A stretch of DNA of 64,000 nt, taken from NCBI GenBank assembly GCA_035582835.1, contig JAYKAV010001267.1, positions 420,270 through 484,269 on the forward strand, in the 5' to 3' direction. This document shows, one piece after another, positions 10,018-22,090 of the stretch. The stretch's first letter is position 1. Each line of letters begins with the position of its first letter. Made by a program: the position numbers and the translations under genes. Origin of the DNA: Phoebastria nigripes (Eukaryota; Chordata; Aves; Procellariiformes; Diomedeidae). Under the pieces are notes generated by a model. The model saw only the letters and a program-made list of their open reading frames with translations. It was not told the origin of the DNA and searched no databases.

Positions 10018-10823
10018 TTACGTGGCGGGTGATGGCAGCGGCTCCAGAGGGTCAGAGGTGCTGAACAGGAGGAACCCAGAAAAGGTGGTATCATCATCAG
10101 CATCTGCAAACAGCCCGTTGAAAGTCTCTCCTTGGTGAGCCTGCAGCCACACCTCATCTCCTCCCTGTAGCTCAAGGATGGCAGCTCCCGAGGCCTGGTC
10201 CTCTCCGCTCTGGTACCTGTCCACCGTGTGCAACATCTTGATGCCATTTTTAACTAGAGCTACTCGGACGTTCCTTGAGTAGACAGTGATGTGGTAGGTG
10301 AAATAGTAAACGCCGGGGTATTTGCAGGTGAATTTACCAGTGACTGAGTTGTAGTCATTTAGACTATTATACAGCACCTTGTCAAACTTGATTGGGCGAT
10401 TTGGGGTGGGAAATTTGGTGGCGATTGTAAGGCCGACACTGAAAGCACTCCTTGGCAGGACTGCTGGTGCACCTACATTCCCCTTATCTCCTCTGTCTCC
10501 TTTCAAGCCTCTTTCCCCCTGAACTCCTGGATTACCCTGTGGCCCCAGATCTCCAGTGTTACCTTTAGGACCTGGATTACCAGTCGGGCCAATTGGCCCT
10601 GGGAAACCAACTCTTCCAGGATGGCCAATTTCACCCTTTGTCCCTTTTGGACCTATGGGCCCAATGTCTCCTTTTAACCCCTTCTGTCCTTGCAGTCCCA
10701 GCTCTCCCTTCTGACCTTTGTAACCCACTGACCCTATAATTCCTTTTGGTCCCAGTTTCCCAGGTCGTCCTCTTTCTCCTTTATCTCCTTTGTTCCCCTT
10801 CTCTTCAACAGTCCCATTGGCTC
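10018..10823 (-). CDS. C1QTNF9: C1QTNF9 coding exon 3: collagen-like stalk and C1q domain
   Basis: C1QTNF9 (CTRP9) is a secreted, adiponectin-related protein that forms trimers through a C-terminal C1q head (family knowledge). The acceptor TTTAG ends at 10824; the exon runs to TAA at 10020-10018. It encodes residues 78-344: Gly-X-Y triplets to about residue 196, then a C1q/TNF-like domain from about 202 ([20 protein letters not shown]) through the beta-strand motifs [19 protein letters not shown] and the terminal [11 protein letters not shown]. The stalk is Gly-regular except at residues 80-85 (GTVEEK). An N-G-T sequon occurs at residue 79. Total length of 344 residues is close to the roughly 333 of the human protein. 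Confidence 0.95.
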
Positions 10824-12538
10824 CTAAATGAAAAAAAAANAAAAAAAAAAAAAAGACACTTTCTTGTGATCTTCCACTGGATTAGTGGGGCACAACATGA
10901 GTTTCAGCACGAAGACATATATGTGTAGGTGTGTGCCACCACTGTACATACTGTGCTCACTGTACATATAATTTCTCATACATTTAAGTGCAGGATAAGC
11001 ATAACATCTGCAGAACCTGCTATTGTGTTAGAAAACAGGGGCCCTGGCTGAGAGCAGCAAGAATAAGCTCAAAGGAAGGAAGGTGTGAATTGTCTACAGG
11101 CTGATGGTAGCACTGACAGCTCACATCATCTCAGGCACAAGCAGCATTTGTCCAGACACTTGTTTTCAGCCTTTGGTATACAAAATGGGGGAGATGGTTC
11201 AGAGGAAGGTTCTATTTGGACAACACCCAGAACTTGCTTGCCATGTGTTTCTGTAATTTCTGCGTGATGCAACTTTGCTTGGGTTACATAGATTGCTACT
11301 GCAGTGCAACTAAAGGTTTTTGTCCTTGTTATTTGCTACCACATGCTCCATTTATCCTTCATCCACTCTTGGACTGAAGCTCAAAGCCTTTGAAAATCCT
11401 CTGATTGCTGCACAAGTGTTTGAAGGTGAAGGTCTCATGATGTGAAGGGCATGTTAGCAGTTGATAGACAAAAGATACCATAATGCTCATATACTCTATC
11501 AATCAGGAAGAGAAGCTGATAATTTCTGCATAAGAGCCTCTGGCTTCTGATGTTAGGAATAATGCTGTATTTACAGTTTACTGTTCTCAATTTACAATTG
11601 AGAGTATTTAACAGCAGCAATGAACTGAAAACAGGTGAGATATTGTATGGTGAGCCTCTGGGAAAAGCAGTGCAGGTCCATCAGGGAAACGGCACACAGG
11701 AAAGGAAGGTAGCTTTGGTAATTTTAAACAACATTTGTGACCTCATGTCTCATGCTCCTTCCAGGACTGGGGTCATTTCTAATAGACTGGAGAGAAGTCT
11801 GAGGGATGTAGAGCAGCTTGTAATTACTTCCGTGCAATGCGTATACTGTATGTTATTTCTCAGGGTCAACTTCAGGATTTTGGAGAACCTGTACACTGTC
11901 TTTGGCAGGCTTCCATGCTTTTGGATATATACATTGTCTGTGTACAGTTACTCTAAGGATGCACAAGTCCAGCATCTCAGAGTTACTGAATTTGTGCGGA
12001 ATGATGTGATGCTACTTGCACAATGGCTGACTCCCTCCCTGCTTTTATGCACAAGTCACTCTGCACATGCACATCCATCTGACACAGGAGACATGCTGCC
12101 TATGCATAGGCTGGCTAAATAGGTGAAGTATACAGGATCTACTGTATTTTTAGGTGTATAACTTGTGTCTTCTCCAATTTCTTTTAAAAGTCCCTTTCCC
12201 TGAAGTTGCATACATAGCTACAGGAGCCTCCCTTTCCTGAGGTAGCTGCAGAGGCTGTGTCTTCCTCAGCAGCTGACAAAAGGATCAGAGATGGGAAAGG
12301 TAGGATAACAGGCTGAGTGAACAAGTTGTAGGGCATCAGAGGCAGCGAGATAATTGGAGGTGGCAAATTCCTCTTGTATTGTCAGCATTTGTGTGCAGCC
12401 TATATTACTTCTGGAAAAAGGTTTTTTAACCTTTATGGTACTTTCGCTACAGCTAGAATGTATAGCATGTCCAGTGCTCACAAACACAAGGGAAGCAGTT
12501 GATAGACAAATAATAAATTGAAACACTTCTTCTCTGAC
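10824..12538 (-). other. C1QTNF9: C1QTNF9 intron 2
   Basis: About 1.7 kb. Next to the exon 3 acceptor is a long poly-T tract in transcript direction (plus-strand A run at about 10831-10854) containing an unresolved base at 10840. A 190-codon plus-strand frame at 11550-12122 has no recognisable domain. Confidence 0.8.
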
Positions 12539-12601
12539 CTCGTTCACCTTTCTCTCCATTTGCACCATCTTTTCCTGGACTGCCAGGAAGTCCTGCTTCA
12601 C
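12539..12601 (-). CDS. C1QTNF9: C1QTNF9 coding exon 2: collagen repeats
   Basis: A 63-base exon between acceptor TACTAG (12602) and donor GTCAGA (12538), with a split glycine codon at each end. It encodes seven Gly-X-Y triplets, GEAGLPGSPGKDGANGEKGE then R. The 63-base length and split-Gly phase are typical of collagen-type exons, and it joins both neighbours in frame. Confidence 0.9.
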
Positions 12602-15376
12602 CTAGTACAGAAGAGAAAAACAGATTTTCATTAAACAATTAAATTACCAGAAAACTTGGGATGAATCCTTCTCTAATCCTTCCTCTTCAAGCCTGGCTAA
12701 ACAGTAATGTAAAGAGTAGTCTTATTCCTGACTTTTAGCGGGTACCACTACTGGTACTTCCGTCTTATGGAGAGATTGACAGAGAGCACAGAAAATCTGC
12801 TTGAGGACAGTGCTTTTTTGAGAGAGAGGGAATCCTTGGCATAAAGAGGTGGGTTATTGAGATACGTAGAGGAGTTATACCCTGGTCAGGACCACCAATG
12901 TGAAAACCTCTTGTCCTGTTGTTGCCTCCAACCATGGAAAATACCAGCAGGAAAAGAAGTGAGGAAGCCACATTCAGCAAGAAGCTTTGCAGGGACAGGA
13001 AGCCTAGTAGTGAAACAATGGTAAACTCCCCTCTCAAGAAGAGACATCTGCAGGGGTTTGGCCAATGGTAATGAAACATTACAGTGGAATAATATTGCCT
13101 GTAGATCTGAGGAAGGTATTCACACTCTTGATCCCCGTATCTAGCATGTCATGGACTTTCCACTGCTCTAAAGAGAGCAATTATAGAAGTCATTTTTGTA
13201 GTAACATCACAGGTGACCAGAAGGTGTGTGATCAAATACCTGGATTTGCATCCAGAATGGAACAGAAGAAAAAAGAGTTGGCAGTTTGGATGTAACCATA
13301 TTCTAAGAGTAGCTCTCCGGCCATACGGACTGGAGAACAGTTCTTTAGCAGTTTTCTGCACAATGGGCACAGTCCAGCATCTGCTGAAATTTCACTGACT
13401 TGGTAAGGAAAAAAACTAAGTCTCATGTATTTAACTGCAAAGGTGTATGTACATACAATACAAATTTACAATATAAAGAATGGTACAGTCACCCCAATTT
13501 GTTCAAACAAAGAATAGTCAGTACAGTCATCATAATAGCTTAATTTAGGGAAAAAAGTTGGGGACTTTATCAGAAACCAGTGATATCATGTGATAACTCA
13601 CTGGAGTAAAGTGAGGACCTTTATAAGATAAACGAAAATAAATAAGCTCTAGATTTTCCATTTTTCAGACTTTCCTGGACCCCTGCATATAGAAAAAGAA
13701 GGCAGTTAATTGTATGTGCCTATTAAGAAGATAATGGAATTTTTTTTTGTTTGTTTCTAGATTTTAAAAGGTTTTGGTTTTAGCGAGGCTAGGGCACTGA
13801 AAGCAGAAGGTGTATGTAAGTGGTTGCTTGAGAGAGAACTCTAAATCATTTTATAAACAAGAGAGTTCAGAATAACTCTTTGGCAATCACTGAGGTAAAT
13901 ACGTAAGTGGGTAGACTTGTCTTTCAGTGGTCCAGGATAGGCCATAAGCCGTGAATAACTCTTCATTGCCCAAATTGTAAGTGCTGGTTATTTTTTAGCT
14001 GATCTAGTTTACTGTGTAGCCACACAAACAGTTGTGGTGTATAAGAGAGAAGAGTCGAGTGGTAGGAAAACGATCTGGTAGAGGATCCTGCCTATGCCAG
14101 CATAGCCATCAAAGAACCGCACATCAAACTACACCTTCAACACTGATTCGGCAGCATACACTGTCTGTGGAGGCATATACTTTTCTGGTGGAGCAGATGA
14201 TTCATTAGCTTAGCAACCTGGTCTGTTAAAGGCAGACATTTCCACTAGCTTGAAAGACATAGTAAAACACTTTAGCACATTTTAAGTTAATTTCTCATAG
14301 ACTGTTGACCGCAGTTTGGTTTATGTACTAGGTTATATACTCCACTGAAAAGAGCTGTGATTCACAATCCTTAAGATCAGCACTCAGTAGAAGGGTTTAT
14401 CTGATAAGTACAAGTTTGATCGGGATTGATTTGTGCAGCTGAGTTAGCCAGGCCCACAGTAATAGTGTTTGTGACAGGTTTATGCATTAAGCCATAATGC
14501 CACCTGCATGATGCCACACAATAGCTGACCTAACATAAAGCCTGTTGGAGAAAAGTTCCCCCAAAAAATTTTGCGAACAAATTTGAAGCAGCAGATTTGC
14601 ACTTGTCCTGTGCTTTGCATTCTGGGGTTGTGACACTTCAGATGAAGTGTTATATGTCCACGTGCCCACAGATTTATCACCTTCTGCAACCCTGGCCTTG
14701 ACATTCCAGCATGGATGCAAGGGCCATCGTTATCCTGAGGCTTAAAGTACTATGGGAATTATTAGCTTTAGGATGCTGAGAAGATTACCTCTGTCTTCAG
14801 TATCACACACAAATCTTGATTATAGCCTGTTAGAGCAGACATGAATCCTACACTGTTTTTCAATAGTCTCCATTCCTGAACTTCCCTTTAGTGGCTCTTG
14901 AGTTACAGCAAGTAGGCACACTCAGAAGCAAGTCCTACGAATGTAAAATTTAGATAAGAAAATCTTCTTACCACTGCACACTTCTTATTACACTGAACAA
15001 GGTATCAGTTGTTGGGTTTTTTTTACTGGGCTTGAAGCTCTTTACAGAAATGTAGTTGCTATCTTAGAGATGTAGGAGTAGGTTTACAGGCTTTAAAATT
15101 TTCAAATAGACATGAAAATATTCCCAAAACAGAAGGTTTTCTTTCTTCTTTTGTTTTTATCCCATGGACCTGACCTCTCCATAGTATTAGCTATCTTGCT
15201 TTCATTATTACGTCTTTCTTTGTATTTCCTTCTTCAAACAAGTAAGTGACAAATGTCTGAAATGTTTTCTGAAGGCTAGGCAGAATAATCCCATTAATGC
15301 AGAGTGACTACAGACAACTTCGGGAACTAATGGCGTTGCATTTGATACATGAAATCATTCATTCTGAACATAGTAC
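12602..15376 (-). other. C1QTNF9: C1QTNF9 intron 1
   Basis: About 2.8 kb of AT-rich noncoding sequence. No other gene or clear repeat was recognised. Confidence 0.75.
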
Positions 15377-15542
15377 CTGTATCTCCCTTGTCGCCTTTTG
15401 AACCGTCACGTCCATCACGACCAGGTGTGCCATTGTGCCCAGGATTGCCAGGGATGCCAGGATACCCTTGGGTACAGACGTCCTGTTTTTGTGTTTCTGC
15501 TGTGCTGGCTACAATAGCCAGCAGTATAATCCAGCTTTTCAT
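15377..15542 (-). CDS. C1QTNF9: C1QTNF9 coding exon 1: signal peptide and stalk start
   Basis: The ATG at 15542-15540 starts [17 protein letters not shown], a clear signal peptide with a hydrophobic core, probably cleaved after about residue 15-17. One cysteine follows (C23), suited to disulphide-linked multimers, then Gly-X-Y triplets from about residue 26. An N-G-T sequon is at residue 37. The exon ends at donor GTACTA (15376) after the first base of a glycine codon, which matches exon 2. The three coding exons sum to 1035 bases, exactly 344 residues plus stop. Confidence 0.95.
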
Positions 15543-15568
15543 TCTTTAGATAGGTTATATGATTGTGG
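15543..15568 (-). other. C1QTNF9: C1QTNF9 5' untranslated part of the first coding exon
   Basis: In transcript direction a good acceptor (TTAAATCTTTCAG, AG at 15570-15569) lies 26 bases before the ATG. This suggests that an upstream noncoding exon is spliced here, as in many C1q/TNF family genes. The upstream exon was not located. Confidence 0.5.
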
Positions 15569-18500
15569 CTGAAAGATTTAAGAAAGCGAAAGTACATCTG
15601 CTTTAGTCTACCTTAGAAGGGGATGCAGGGTGGCAGGGGGAGGAAAAAAAGGAAATGGGTTTTCACCGTGTCTATTGTTTTGTTTTGTTTTATTTATAGG
15701 TCTCTATATAGCATTAAGTACTGTCCTGGAGACTACTGAGTGCTATTTCAAATAATAATTTAATGGGAATATCAGCCATAGCGTCATTATACATTTGAAA
15801 CATTAACTCAGCTTTACACAATTTAAAATATTCCTTAATTCCCTATGATTTGGAGCATCAGGTTCTGTTTCATATTTTCTTATGCAGTATGACTTGTGGA
15901 AATAAGTGACTCTGCAAAGGGAAATTTTTACGCAGGTGGATGGTGAGCAGCTGAAAGTCACAAAAGCTCTGGGGAGGTTTAGAGCTAGCCTCGATATCCT
16001 CAGGATCTAGCCAGCAAACAAGAAAACAACAGCTCTGCATCCCATAGAGTTTCACACTGTTCTGTTTAAACCATAAGTGCATTGACAAAGCCCAGATTTC
16101 ATGGAAACTGAACTAAACCCAAATTTCAAGATCATAATAAAAAGGCAACTGGGGCAAAAGCGATCATCTCCCCCCCNCCCCCGCCAGCAATTACAGCAAG
16201 GAATATACAGTTGCAGCAGCTATATGCTGAAGAACTTCCAGTGACCTGTCTTATTCCAACCAAAACCGTGAAACCGCAATGTCTGGCAAGCCTACAAGGA
16301 AGTGTGTTAATAATAATGTTGTTGCTGTCCTAAGCCCAAATCNACAGTCAAAATTTCAAGTCTTGAGGGGTGATTCAGGTAGGACCAGCGATCCCGCATT
16401 CATACACAAGGATTCATACAATGTCCTGTTTCTCTGAGCTGTAGTTTTGCTTGCATAACATATAGGCATTCTCCTTGATCAGAAATCTCTTTGTAAACTC
16501 CTCTAGCCAGAACAGTGCCCAAAGAGGAGCTATTTCATGGCCATTGCTACCTTTCAGAGCCATGCAGAAGCCTGTCTACATCTTCCAGCTTCCTCTTTCC
16601 TATTTCAAAGACTTCCTACCAAATGGCACCTTACACATTTGGAGTCTGTAAGGAAACACTTCTTCTCTCTGATCTCCAACCTTTTATCAGTGTTGGCCAT
16701 TAATAACCCAGTATCTATCTAACAGCTTCTTAAGGGAAAAATAATACAATTGAGCCAGTCAAAGAGCTCATAACCAAGAAGAAGCAGAATTCTTAATGCC
16801 CACTTCTCCACCCACATTTCCCTCTGCACCTACTCGTGACTGCACAGTTGTACCTCTCATTTCCCAGGAGCTGGCTCTGGTGCCAGCTTACAGGAGATAA
16901 GCTAGGGCAATTCAACATCCTAATTCAGCGCAAAGCAATCATCTTTTTCTCTTTTTTTTTTTCATTGGAGTTAGTTGTCTACTGGGTTAATAAGTTGAAC
17001 GACCTCAGGGAGGGTCAGAGCTGGAGCAGAGTGAGATGAGGACAAAGATATGAGGGATCAAGTAAGAGAGTTTTTGGCAAAAACAAGTCTTTAGTCTGGT
17101 TCTCCCCCTTCATGTAACTATGCTACTTAAAGTCCAGCTTATATTTATCCTTTCATTAGAGCGTCCCTCCTATATAATGTCTTTTAATGTAGGCCCACTG
17201 AAATACATTAATACTTAATTCTGGACACAACTGGTTTAAGTGAGTGTAAGAGCAATTAATGGGAAGAGAGTAGACTGAGGAACAAAAATCAAATAACAAC
17301 AAAATTAATGCCCATTTTATGTGGAATTAATATTCATAAATGTCTAATGCACAGAAACTTGGGCTACATAGGTTAAGTACTTATACAGGTAAAAGTGATA
17401 GTCAGAATGAGTAAATTTTACATAATTGGCTTTTGAATTGGTTCTTTCATTAAGGAGAACTTAATACTAAAATCAGTATCCCTTTTGAAATATTAACTAG
17501 CATTGACTAAAAAAATGATGTCTTCTGTTTAATCTCTTCACCACCATTTCTCAGTCTTATGAAACAATGCACACAAATACCATGTAGAGAGAGACTAGTA
17601 TGTTCTCAATAAGAATAATTACACCCTGTTAGCAATACTCGATCTAAATATTCTTTTAACTTAATTTATAGAGGAAGACCTTAATTTTGGGACACACTCC
17701 TTAATCTTTTTATTCTGTCTTCAGAAAAGTTCNCCATTTTGCAACAATTACTGGAAATGTGATTTATGGTGCCTTTACCAATGGTCTACAGAGAGATGTT
17801 TGATCACCCACCAGCAAAATCCTGCTTTGTCTGCTGCTGCTGCTTGGCACTAAAGAAAGTTGAAAATAGATTAAACATTTGCTACTTCTGAGCTATATAA
17901 ACATTTGCTGCCTTAGTCAAAGGACTCCAGAGCAGTGCAAAAGGAAGAAGTGCTCTGTATGATGCTGTTAGGATATGATGCATCCCATGGAGAAGTCTGA
18001 CAGTCCTTGTCCACTGACAGAAAACCCCATTCCCAGTTGTCTAAAGGAGTGTTTCTTGCCTAAGGAATAGACAGTTTGGTCCCCATACACACACTCCTCT
18101 CCACAAGCTGACAACATCAATATTATCATCACCACCACCATCATCACATATATAGGATCTTTGGTCTTACCTCATTCACTTTGTACTTGCAGTGTTCTTG
18201 GGCATCTTTAACCAGAGTATAAACGCTTCAGTAAAGGAATGCACGCTTCAAATATGTGCCTTGAGGACAAGCACTTGTTTGGTCACTAAATTCTCAAAGG
18301 TCAGTGATTTAATTCTGAGAGCTGTTCAATAATTAAAACAGAGGTTTAAACTGGGATCTTCTTATTTATTCCAATATTAAGCTGAAGTGCTCTGTACTTT
18401 GGCTTTTACCACTGTTACGTGAAAGAAAATTGTTAAAATGGATTAATAAGGCTTTGATTTGCCTGTTCCATTATACAAATACATTACACAAACGTTAGCC

Positions 18501-21500
18501 TTTGACAGTTTTGTTGGTTTGTAGGATGGAAGGCATGTCTCATACAATTATTGTGCTGCAAAAACATGTAATAAAGTTAGTTTCTGTATCAAGCAATTAA
18601 CAATGGAATTAGGGACAAAAAGACTGTAAAAATCAAAAATACCAATGCTGTGAATGTGGCATTACAAATATTAGGTGATTATGGAAAAGAAGTAACGAGG
18701 TTGAATTAACGTAAATAAATTGAATGACAGAGCTTTTCATGTGTAATTAGCAGGCTCCCCATGTAGCCATTCAAGCATCAGTCAAAGCTATTGTGCTAGT
18801 AAATTATATATTATAGGTAACTAAATTTGAAGAAGCCATAACGATACTTAACTGTGTCTTCTTGAAACTACTGAAACTGCTGCTGTCTAAGGACTAGTGG
18901 AAGTAAAGCAACTGAGCGTATCATCAACTCCTTAAATGCTGATCGTGAACAGTGAAGGATAAAACCAGGAGTTAATGTGTTATAGGAAGTGGCCTGAATT
19001 CACTCCTGTTGGTGCAACTGACAGAAAACAGTCTGAGGGGGTTCCCACACTGCAAAGATACGACATGTGTGGTCTGCGTATCAAATAAGGTATCCTCAGC
19101 GCAGCTGAGCAATGAACAGTTTTCACCAAGGTCTTCACCACCACCCTGTGGTAATAAGAAAATACTGCAAGCGTTAGGGTGCCCTGGTTTGTATCTGGGA
19201 CATTGCATCTACCGTGCTCTGAGGAAAAGGAAGGACAATGTGCAGCAATTAGCTGCTCTACTTGAATGAACTTCTGTAGCCAAATTAGCCTTGCTGCTGT
19301 GCTAATTGAGAAGAAGAAAGGAGAGCCACGATAAACAATCCTTTTCTCTTTACCCGTTAGGCAACCTTTCTAAGGTTGCTTAGCCTCGGCCTCCTCTCAC
19401 ACTTCCAAAGTTTGAGTCATTAAAAAATAGGCCACCCTGCCAGCTTAGTGCTGTGCCCTCAGGGATCTGTCCTGCCGTGCAGAAAACCTGGATTTATTGA
19501 CGAACCTTCCTGGCTGCAGGGTGCTGGGAGAGCCGGTGGCTCTCGGGGGACAGCGCTGGGGGCAGCGGGGGCTCCTGGGGACGTGGCACCGGCAGCGGCA
19601 GGCCCTCCTGGGCAGCAGGGTCCTTACACTGGCCCAAAAGAGGCTGTGAATTTTACAGCGACAGCGGTGACAGTCTGTCTATCCCAATCCTGAGGTGAGA
19701 ATGACATAATTCATTAGTTACATCTACCTTGACGGACTCTGCAGTTAGTCCGGTTTGATGCTTTTTTAGCAGAGAACCAAGAAAACTGCTGTAGGAATGG
19801 CCTTAAAGACAAACGACCGTCAGCTGCTTTCTAGTGTGCCTTGTCTTATCACAGAATAATGCCTTGGAAAAAATTACACAGTAGCAAAAGTTCATCATTT
19901 GCTCTCAAAAACGTTGCATCTGAATGGCAGGAGATGCAGAGGTTTTTTAGATTGATTGCTGTGCTAACTACCTTTGTTAGGAGCTGAATATGGTGGTAAT
20001 GACCATGAGGTGGATGGTTAATAAAAGAAGATATACCCAACCTTATTAGCAGAGCACCTTCTAGACACTTTTTCAGTCCTTCATGAGTCAGTATCTCCAA
20101 AGCCTGGGGTATGCTCATCGGTAGAGGCCAAGGTTAACTGTGCATAGCGAATCTGCCTACTGACAGTTCACTTCAGTGTGGGCCTTCTGCCTTATTTCCC
20201 ATGTGCCAGAAACAAGGAGGAATTTGGCATGTGCCTGGTTCTGCCAGCAAAGTCCCTCAGGAGCACCTGGAGCTCCTCCTTCCCCCTGAAGCAGTTTCAG
20301 CTTTCCAAAAATCACTAGGAGAAACAGTCAATAAATCCTACATCATCTTGTGTTTCTCTTCTGAATGAAAATCAGCCCTTGAAGGGCAGTGGTACTCCTC
20401 GCTCTCCTAACCTCTGCCCTCTCAGAATTGCCCTTCTGAACTTTGCTGACACCAGATTCCAGTGCTGTGGACACCTTCAACCTTCGCTTGTCTGCAGTGG
20501 TTTGTCCATCATTGCTGGTGGCCCACTCTGAATGCTTAGAACATTAAAACGACTCGGGTAAAACCTTGCCCAGGTGTTGTCGTGTGTCCTCCTGCCAAGA
20601 TGCACAACAGAAATACAAGATGTAACATAAACTGAGGGAGGGTGTGATGGGTGTGGATCACTTGTCTGGTGCAACCTGCTGTAGGTGCCAGCAGAGACAT
20701 TATCTGGGGATGCCATATGGAGTCTAGAAAGGGTGTGGGGGTGTGGGGGTGTGTGTAAGCATGTATGTGTACAAGCACACACACACACACTCACACACAT
20801 ATGCACATACACACACACATCTTTTTTTGAAACCAGAGCCTGAATACCTAATAGTGGCAGTATGTGACTTCTCAGCCCTAGGTACTCGCCTGGACAACCA
20901 GAAGTCAGTTCTGACTGCAGTGAACTAAACCTAACATAGAGCCAAGATTAAAAAAAAACATGTTGTGTATACAGTTTTGACATATTCTTACAATTACATG
21001 TTCTCTAGCTAGTTAGAGTAACTGAATTTTGAAAAATATTCAGAAACACAGTAAATATTTGTGTGCTTTCTTTACGGGCTACATGATGTGCAGTTTTCCA
21101 TTGCTGACTTTTTCGTTTCTCCTTTGGTACTGTAACATAAAAAGGCACGAATCCTTGTCGCTGTTACCAAGCACAGATCTTCCCCCTCCTTCCAATGTCC
21201 AAGCTCTTATCTCTGTTTCTTGATTCACCTCAAAGCTGAATTTCCCAGGCCTCCCAAGTGCTGCTGCTGCAGCAGGATGTGAGCCGAGTGCTCCAATATC
21301 AAAGTGAAAGGCACAGCCCGAGCACTTAGTGAGGTAGATCGGATGACCGAAAAACATACCCCTGAGCAAACACCGGAGTCGGTCGTTGTGACCAACAGCC
21401 TTTCTAAGGAGCCTGCAATTCATCTGGCCATGGTGAGCTCATTTGTGCATTTTATTTCATGCTTTGGCAGTCAGGCTAAATCCTGTACATCGTTCCATAC

Positions 21501-22090
21501 TGTCAGCTTTTAAGTTCAAGAGCTGATGTATCAGGTGGGGCTTTTAGTTCGCACAGAAATAGCACTGCTTGTCTTAGGTTTTTTGTTTGGGTTTTTTTTT
21601 GAGAGGCCAAACCCTTTCGAAANGTTTTGGTTTTGTTTCAAAGAAAATAAAATTTAATCCTCCTTACCTAAACTACAGTACTTAAGTCACCATCCTCTGT
21701 TAGCAGGAGCTTTATTAATACAGAAGCTGCATTTGCATTTAACTCCAAGGGGTACTGTGGGAGCTGACTGCCAGGATAAGGTAAAGCACAGTGATTGCAG
21801 ATGCATATGGCTGGGACAGTAACAAGGATGGGTTTTACCTGAACGATGAAGACTTCAATCCCAGAACCAGGTTTAGTAGTTGTTAAAATGAACTTGTGCT
21901 GGGAAATACTGTAGCTGTTACTGGAAAACCAAAAGAGGAGGGTGTGGTGGTTTTTGCTCTAGAATAATAAAATAAATATGACAGTTGATACATTTTTGCA
22001 TCACAGAGGATATTTTGTAGACAATTAAAAAAAACAACAATTTTAAAACTGCACAATAAAGTTTTATAAGACACAGCTGAGGAACTTCAG
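15569..22090. other. Intergenic region between C1QTNF9 and SPATA13
   Basis: About 6.5 kb without a supported gene. It must include the C1QTNF9 promoter and any noncoding first exon. It holds a C-run with an unresolved base (16172-16183), a short CA-repeat-flanked block at 20731-20820, and an AT-rich stretch with several TAATTA-like cores at about 18400-18900. Open frames up to 114 codons show no domain. Confidence 0.6.
20731..20820. repeat. Inverted GT / CA microsatellite pair
   Basis: A GT/GGGTGT-rich run (20731-20757) is followed after about 17 bases by a CA-rich run (20775-20820). The two arms are complementary, so a single strand could fold into a hairpin. Confidence 0.8.

Noticed and set aside
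11550..12122. 190-codon plus-strand frame in C1QTNF9 intron 2
   Set aside because: No domain, no splice or promoter context, and amino-acid use like random translation.
18120..18160. ATC/ACC-rich stretch as a possible tandem array
   Set aside because: Only a short, imperfect trinucleotide run; no array or spacer structure.
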